Part shown: piece by piece, positions 59,913-64,000 of the stretch
Layout: the number at the start of each line of letters is the position of its first letter
How positions within the stretch are numbered: the stretch's first letter is position 1
Assembly (NCBI GenBank): GCA_025094145.1
Contig: JALLLS010000026.1
Coordinates: 186,001-250,000 of the forward strand
Direction: 5' to 3'
DNA length: 64,000 nt
DNA from: Spinellus fusiger
Lineage: Eukaryota; Mucoromycota; Mucoromycetes; Mucorales; Phycomycetaceae
The notes under the pieces: model-generated
Databases searched by the model: none
Told to the model about the DNA's origin: nothing
The model's input: the letters and a program-made list of their open reading frames with translations, nothing else
Translations under genes and position numbers: made by a program

Positions 59913-60312
59913 CACCTAAAAGGATTTGAGTACGATCCTACCAAGCTGCCAGTTGTTGCTTATGGCACAGGAATAAAGGTAAAAGAGACAGCCAAGTTTA
60001 AAGGTCATTGTGTTGGTTTGACGAGAGTTTTATATCAATCACTGAAAAAGAGACAAAAAGATGGTGATCTTCTTATGGTTGATGTTGATGAGTTCCTTAC
60101 ATCAAGGGTAAACATGATTGACCTCTTACCCAATATGAAAAGCCCTTCTAACAGTTACTCTTATTTTTGTTCTCAAGATCTGCCACACTTATAATACAAA
60201 TAACCTTACCGAGGTATTCATAAATTTCAACAGTATCCATGCTTGCCAAAGTTGCGGAATTGTTTGGAACAGAGATGTGAATGTATCAAAGAATATCTAT
60301 ACAATTGCATAA
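59913..60312 (+). pseudogene. Fanzor (eukaryotic TnpB) C-terminal relic in element B
   Basis: HLKGFEYDPTKLPVVAYGTG ... LYQSLKKRQKDGDLLMVDVDEFLTSR up to 60107, intron 60108-60177, then ICHTYN ... CQSCGIVWNRDVNVSKNIYTIA and a stop at 60310-60312; downstream ECLKGRHRPAPF continues the family pattern past the stop. The same stop occurs in A, so it predates the A/B duplication. N-terminal and RuvC-I parts are not recognisable, so the encoded nuclease cannot be active by itself. Confidence 0.8.
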
Positions 60313-60581
60313 GAGTGTTTAAAGGGTCGCCACCGACCAGCTCCATTCTGTAGAAAAGAATATATATTCTTATTTGTATTCATATTATACATCACCATAT
60401 CGAAGGTGGTTTCCTCTGGGATTCAGATATCTACAGGTAAATCTACATAATAATCTTTATTTGTTTAAAAACTAACATGAATACATGATTTATTCTTGCT
60501 CCTTTTCAAATCAATGTGTTATTTTTAAACAATTGTAGTTCGACTATTTCTTTTTATATCCTAAAGATCTCCTGGTGTGTA
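60313..60581 (+). other. Conserved right end of element B (candidate omega-RNA-like region)
   Basis: The ~270 bp between the Fanzor stop and the element terminus are the same, by eye, in A and B. In TnpB/Fanzor systems the guide RNA scaffold overlaps this part of the element, with the guide read from the flank. Assignment is inference from position only. Confidence 0.3.
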
Positions 60582-61489
60582 ATACAATGTCAAAAACTCA
60601 TCTCTGTATCCATATCTCTTCTGAGAGTAAAAATAGACCAATGAACAAGGTGTATCCAATATCCCTTTACAACAGCAGTGTAGAATAGAACACATACAGT
60701 CCTACAAACATCTTTGGGTGTGTATCATTCACACTGGGTAAAGTGGATTATGCATGACACTTGATCATAGCCTATTTTCCACTGTAACAGCGCCACAGTA
60801 AACAAGAAAACAGTATAATTCAAGCCACCATATACCTTGTTCTATCTTCTTAACACTACCATTCACTGATAAATGATATATGCATGGGAGGATGTCAAAA
60901 GGGCCTCTATCAATCAACAGACATTGGATCTTGGAACAAAGTCAAGAAGAAAGCCATAAAGTAAGAGGACCTAGGTGCGTAGTTTAAATTGACACTCTAT
61001 TGGGTATCACGTGGGTGACATTTCTTCCATTTCAAGCATTCCTTCAAATCAAGGAAGCCGTTGCCATGGCACCTTATCTATGGATACTTACGAATGCATT
61101 GCTTTTCTCTTGTAGCTAATATACTATAAACAGAAACATATATAGAATCATTCTCTATTTATAGTCACAATGTCTTATAGTCACAATAATAAAGCAACAC
61201 TCTCCTTTTTTTCTGGGGGAGAAAAAAAAGACTCATCCAAAAGAATCCTTTAGCGGATATTCAATACAAACGTTGGTTCATGGGTGACGCTTCCCCTGAA
61301 GGACGTCACGCATGAGAAGGATAGCTGGCAAGGCTTCTTGAGCTACTGCCCCCTTCTTACTCTCCCAAGCCACTCTGCCGTAGCTTATACGTAACAATAG
61401 TACGTCTATTCTTTTGATTCCAGCTGTATTGGTGAATCTATGCCTCATCCCTTAATTGTGTACGAAATAGACCAAGAACACGTCTTTCC
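60582..61489. other. CCR4 upstream region
   Basis: No protein gene. Proximal 300 bp hold GACGTCAC (CRE-like, near 61303) and a G/A-rich run near 61215-61230. An upstream ATG at 61440 opens a 64-codon frame that overlaps the CCR4 start out of frame. Confidence 0.55.
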
Positions 61490-63764
61490 ATGTCTTTTGA
61501 AAAGGAAAAAGAAGCCCATTTTGCATCACAAGGTCACTCTTTGCAGCAGATTTACAACGCCTCGGCACCCTTTCAACCTTCCTCACCTTCCATCAACATG
61601 TACAACTCTTTTGCACGCTATCCCATGTCAATGAACCTTGCTCAACAAAAACTATCCCAAGCACACAACAGCCCAACTGCTCTCCTGTCAAGCCCCATAG
61701 GATCCCTTCATGGTTCTGGTGACATGACAACCCTCTCCACTACACCTCATGGCGCACGTCAACTCAACTATGCTCAATTATCTCGACAATCCTCATCTCC
61801 TCATCATCATGCCCGTGCTGCTGCTGCCATGGCCCGTAGCACACCCACTGCTTCTCCTGTCACTATTGTAGATCCCAACAATCCTGCAAAGACCTTTTTA
61901 AAGAAGCAAGACGAGGGTAATCGTACTTCTATCGTCATTACAACAGACCCCAATCAGACATGGACGACGCTTGATCTAGGGGGTATGGGGCTTAAGAACA
62001 TGGCACCTGCTATCTGCCAGTACACATTCCTTACTACTCTCTATGTAAACCATAACAATATTAACTATTTGACGCCTACAATTGCCAAACTTGTCAATCT
62101 CAAGACCCTGGATGTGTCTGGTAACAAACTCACGAGTATTCCACCTGAATTGGGCCTATTGATCCACCTGCGTGAATTGCTGCTGTTTGATAATAACATT
62201 GTGAGTCTGCCGAGTGAGCTGGGCACTCTCTATCAGTTGGAGACACTGGGGCTGGAAGGAAATCCTATTGAAGCAGATATTAAGAATCTCCTTATGAAGG
62301 AGGGATCTCAGGCAGTGATCCTGTCGCTCAAGGAGAATGCACCAGGTAAGTTATGTTGGATAGAGCAGTAGTATTCTCAATGGCTCAAGGTGTATGTATT
62401 TTTTTTTCCATTTATTAACTGTGTGTGTGTGTGTGTGTGGGGTTAGTGGGAATGCCACCATTGCAAAGAACATGGGAGACCCTAGAAAGTGATGTCTCTG
62501 AGGAACAGTCAGGTAAGTTTCGAACACATGGAATAAAGTACAATGAGATGTGTCTAATGGAATGGGAACATAGACCAATTTACTGTTCTCTGCTACAATA
62601 TCTTATGCCAAAAGTATGCTACTAGCAAGGCCTATGGCTACACACCTTCATGGGCTCTCAATTGGGAGTATCGTAAAGAACTGTTACTGGCAGAAATCAG
62701 TGGCTGGAATGCAGATGTTATCTGTCTTCAGGAAGTGGAAATGGGCCACTATGAGGATGTACTTGTGAAGCATTTCAAGGAGGCAGGAAACTACAAAGCG
62801 GTTTTCTATCCAAAGTCAAGAGCACGGACCATGTCCGAAAAGGAGCAGCGCGTTGTTGATGGCTGTGCAACCTTTTACAAGGCTTCAAAGTAAGCAGATG
62901 GGTACAGAGACATGCATTGAAATGACACACCTATAGATTCAATTTAGTGGAGAACTCTTTGCTAGAGTACAACTACAATGCTCTTCAGCGTTCAGACTTT
63001 AAAAAGACGGCAGACATTTATAACCGTGTCATGACCAAGGACAATATTGCTATCCTTACTATGCTGGAGAACAAGGACACTCTTGAGCGTGTGTTGGTGG
63101 CTAATTCTCATATTCATTGGGATCCTTCCTTTGCAGATGTGAAATTAGTGCAGGTGGGTATGCTGATGGATCAAATAGAGACATTTGCCACCAAGCATCT
63201 GCAGCCTCCTTCTGTGGGAGGTCGTGTTTATGCCTCCACTGCCAAATTGCCTACAGTGATCTGTGGTGATTTTAACTCGGAGCCAGATTCTGGAGTGTAT
63301 GAGTTTCTTTCCAAGGGCGTGGTTCGTCAAGATCATAATGACTTTGGAGATTATGTCTATGGCAACTACACAACACAAGGCCTTTCTCATAAACTGTCTC
63401 TTAAGAGCTCCTATAGTCATATAGGGGAGCTGCCTTTTACCAACTATACACCCAACTTCAAGGGAGTGTTAGATTATATCTGGTACTCCAATACCTTGGA
63501 TGTCATTTCACTTCTTGGTGCAGTGGACAAGGACTATTTGAGCAAAACAGTTGGGTTTCCAAACGCCCATTTCCCATCAGAGTAAGTGTGGCGGTGATCG
63601 TGTTGTGTATTCACTATTGTAGTCATATTCCTATCATGTCCGAGTTCAAGTTTAGACCGCCCCGTCGGGAAGCTGAGGAGGCAAACTTCAATGTCAAGCG
63701 GTCTCATTATGAGCGACCTGGCAATAGTACAAGTCATGACACTACACATAGTAAAAGACAATAA
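61490..63764 (+). CDS. CCR4: CCR4 poly(A)-specific deadenylase, 674 aa
   Basis: Catalytic subunit of the CCR4-NOT deadenylase. Five exons: 61490-62345, 62447-62512, 62574-62889, 62937-63581 and 63623-63764; 2025 nt, in frame. The N-terminal ~150 residues are Ser/Gln/His-rich; residues about 158-275 form leucine-rich repeats (LTTLYVNHNNINYL, LKTLDVSGNKLTSIP, LRELLLFDNNIVSLP, LETLGLEGNPI) that bind Caf1. The exonuclease-endonuclease-phosphatase domain follows: FTVLCYNILCQKYAT, ICLQEVEMGHYED (catalytic Glu), NSHIHWDP, ICGDFNSEPDSGVYE (catalytic Asp), FKGVLDYIWYS, and SDHIPIMSEF (catalytic Asp-His). All catalytic motifs are intact. Confidence 0.96.
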
Positions 63765-63826
63765 AAAAAGATAAAAAAAACATAGATAGAAATAGAGGGT
63801 ATTTCTTTTGGTATAGGTCTTTATTC

Positions 63827-64000
63827 TCAAGCAGAGGCCTCAGTAGCTCCCGATTGAATCCATAGAGTGTGGGTCTGGACTAGCTCGGGGATAATAACAC
63901 TCTCAATTTCTATTTCTTTTTGTTGTTGTTCTGGACTAAGACAGATCACTTTTTGGGTGTTCTGGGTAATAAGTGTTACTGTTTGTTTACGTGTACTAAG
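63827..64000 (-). CDS. 3' end of an unidentified gene (partial)
   Basis: 58 codons open on the minus strand, ending in TGA at 63827-63829 and running off the window without a start: VTLITQNTQKVICLSPEQQQ ... VQTHTLWIQSGATEASA. The composition looks protein-coding and the stop is followed by AATAAA within a few bases, a plausible polyadenylation signal. It is convergent with CCR4, whose stop lies 62 bp away. Family not recognised. Confidence 0.55.
   Translation of the reverse strand, partial: LSTRKQTVTLITQNTQKVICLSPEQQQKEIEIESVIIPELVQTHTLWIQSGATEASA

Larger units (their letters stand above)
58493..60581 (+). mobile_element. TA-flanked Fanzor-remnant element B
   Basis: Ends TACACACCAGAAGATTTTC at 58493 and CTCCTGGTGTGTA at 60581. 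Inverted near-identical copy of element A over roughly 2 kb. It carries the same Fanzor C-terminal relic on the plus strand (59913-60312) and the same 76-codon opposite-strand open frame (59339-59569). The outer ~80 bp at the left end are closer to the left end of element C than to element A. Confidence 0.85.

Overview
The window is nuclear DNA of an early-diverging, AT-rich fungus, most likely Mucoromycota (inference). Genes carry many short GT-AG introns (about 41-230 nt, donors mostly GTAAGT, acceptors TAG/CAG/AAG). The proteins are fungal: Tim54, Rad16, a Mic12-like MICOS subunit, Env7/STK16 kinase, Prp4 kinase and an LRR-bearing Ccr4. Intergenic DNA is full of microsatellites and transposon relics. 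I re-spliced the genes by hand from conserved motifs, splice signals and reading frame; most recovered CDSs close exactly in frame.

Layout. 0.06-1.75 kb: low-complexity coiled-coil protein (-). 4.3-6.8 kb: long-chain acyl-CoA synthetase (-) with a 7-nt exon. 7.5-8.4 kb: dead Tc1/mariner. 9.0-10.3 kb: TIM54 (+). 10.8-11.3 kb: small unknown protein (-). 11.6-15.9 kb: RAD16 (-), 22 exons, including consecutive exons of 19, 10 and 5 nt. 16.3-16.7 kb: Mic12-like (-). 16.7-23.7 kb: AT-rich desert. 23.7-29.0 kb: 1633-aa Sel1-repeat protein (-). 30.8-32.5 kb: STK16/Env7 kinase (-). 33-38.2 kb: transposon graveyard with a Tc1 relic, a TnpB/Fanzor-type nuclease relic, and a TA-flanked element carrying a nested 256-bp MITE. 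39.0-39.5 kb: uL11/RPL12 (-). 40.1-42.0 kb: NOP56 (-). 42.65-44.74 kb: TA-flanked element A with a Fanzor C-terminus. 45.7 kb: CsbD-like stress protein (+). 46.2-48.9 kb: PP1-docking LRR protein resembling PPP1R37 (+). 49.8 kb: unknown (+). 50.6-53.7 kb: PRP4 kinase (-), head-to-head with an mL46-like Nudix protein (+). 54.8-56.1 kb: DMT/EamA transporter (+). 56.6-58.1 kb: unknown basic protein (+). 58.49-60.58 kb: element B, an inverted near-copy of element A. 61.5-63.8 kb: CCR4 deadenylase (+). 63.8 kb to the end: 3' end of another gene (-).

The housekeeping genes cover mitochondrial biogenesis (TIM54, Mic12, mL46), ribosome and RNA biology (RPL12, NOP56, PRP4 kinase, CCR4), DNA repair and lipid activation; no operon-like logic is expected or seen. 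The most unusual content is (1) the family of TA-flanked elements with TACACACC/GGTGTGTA ends carrying eukaryotic TnpB-like (Fanzor) remnants, in two recent inverted copies and one older copy, plus a second Fanzor-type relic, and (2) extreme microexon use inside conserved catalytic motifs.
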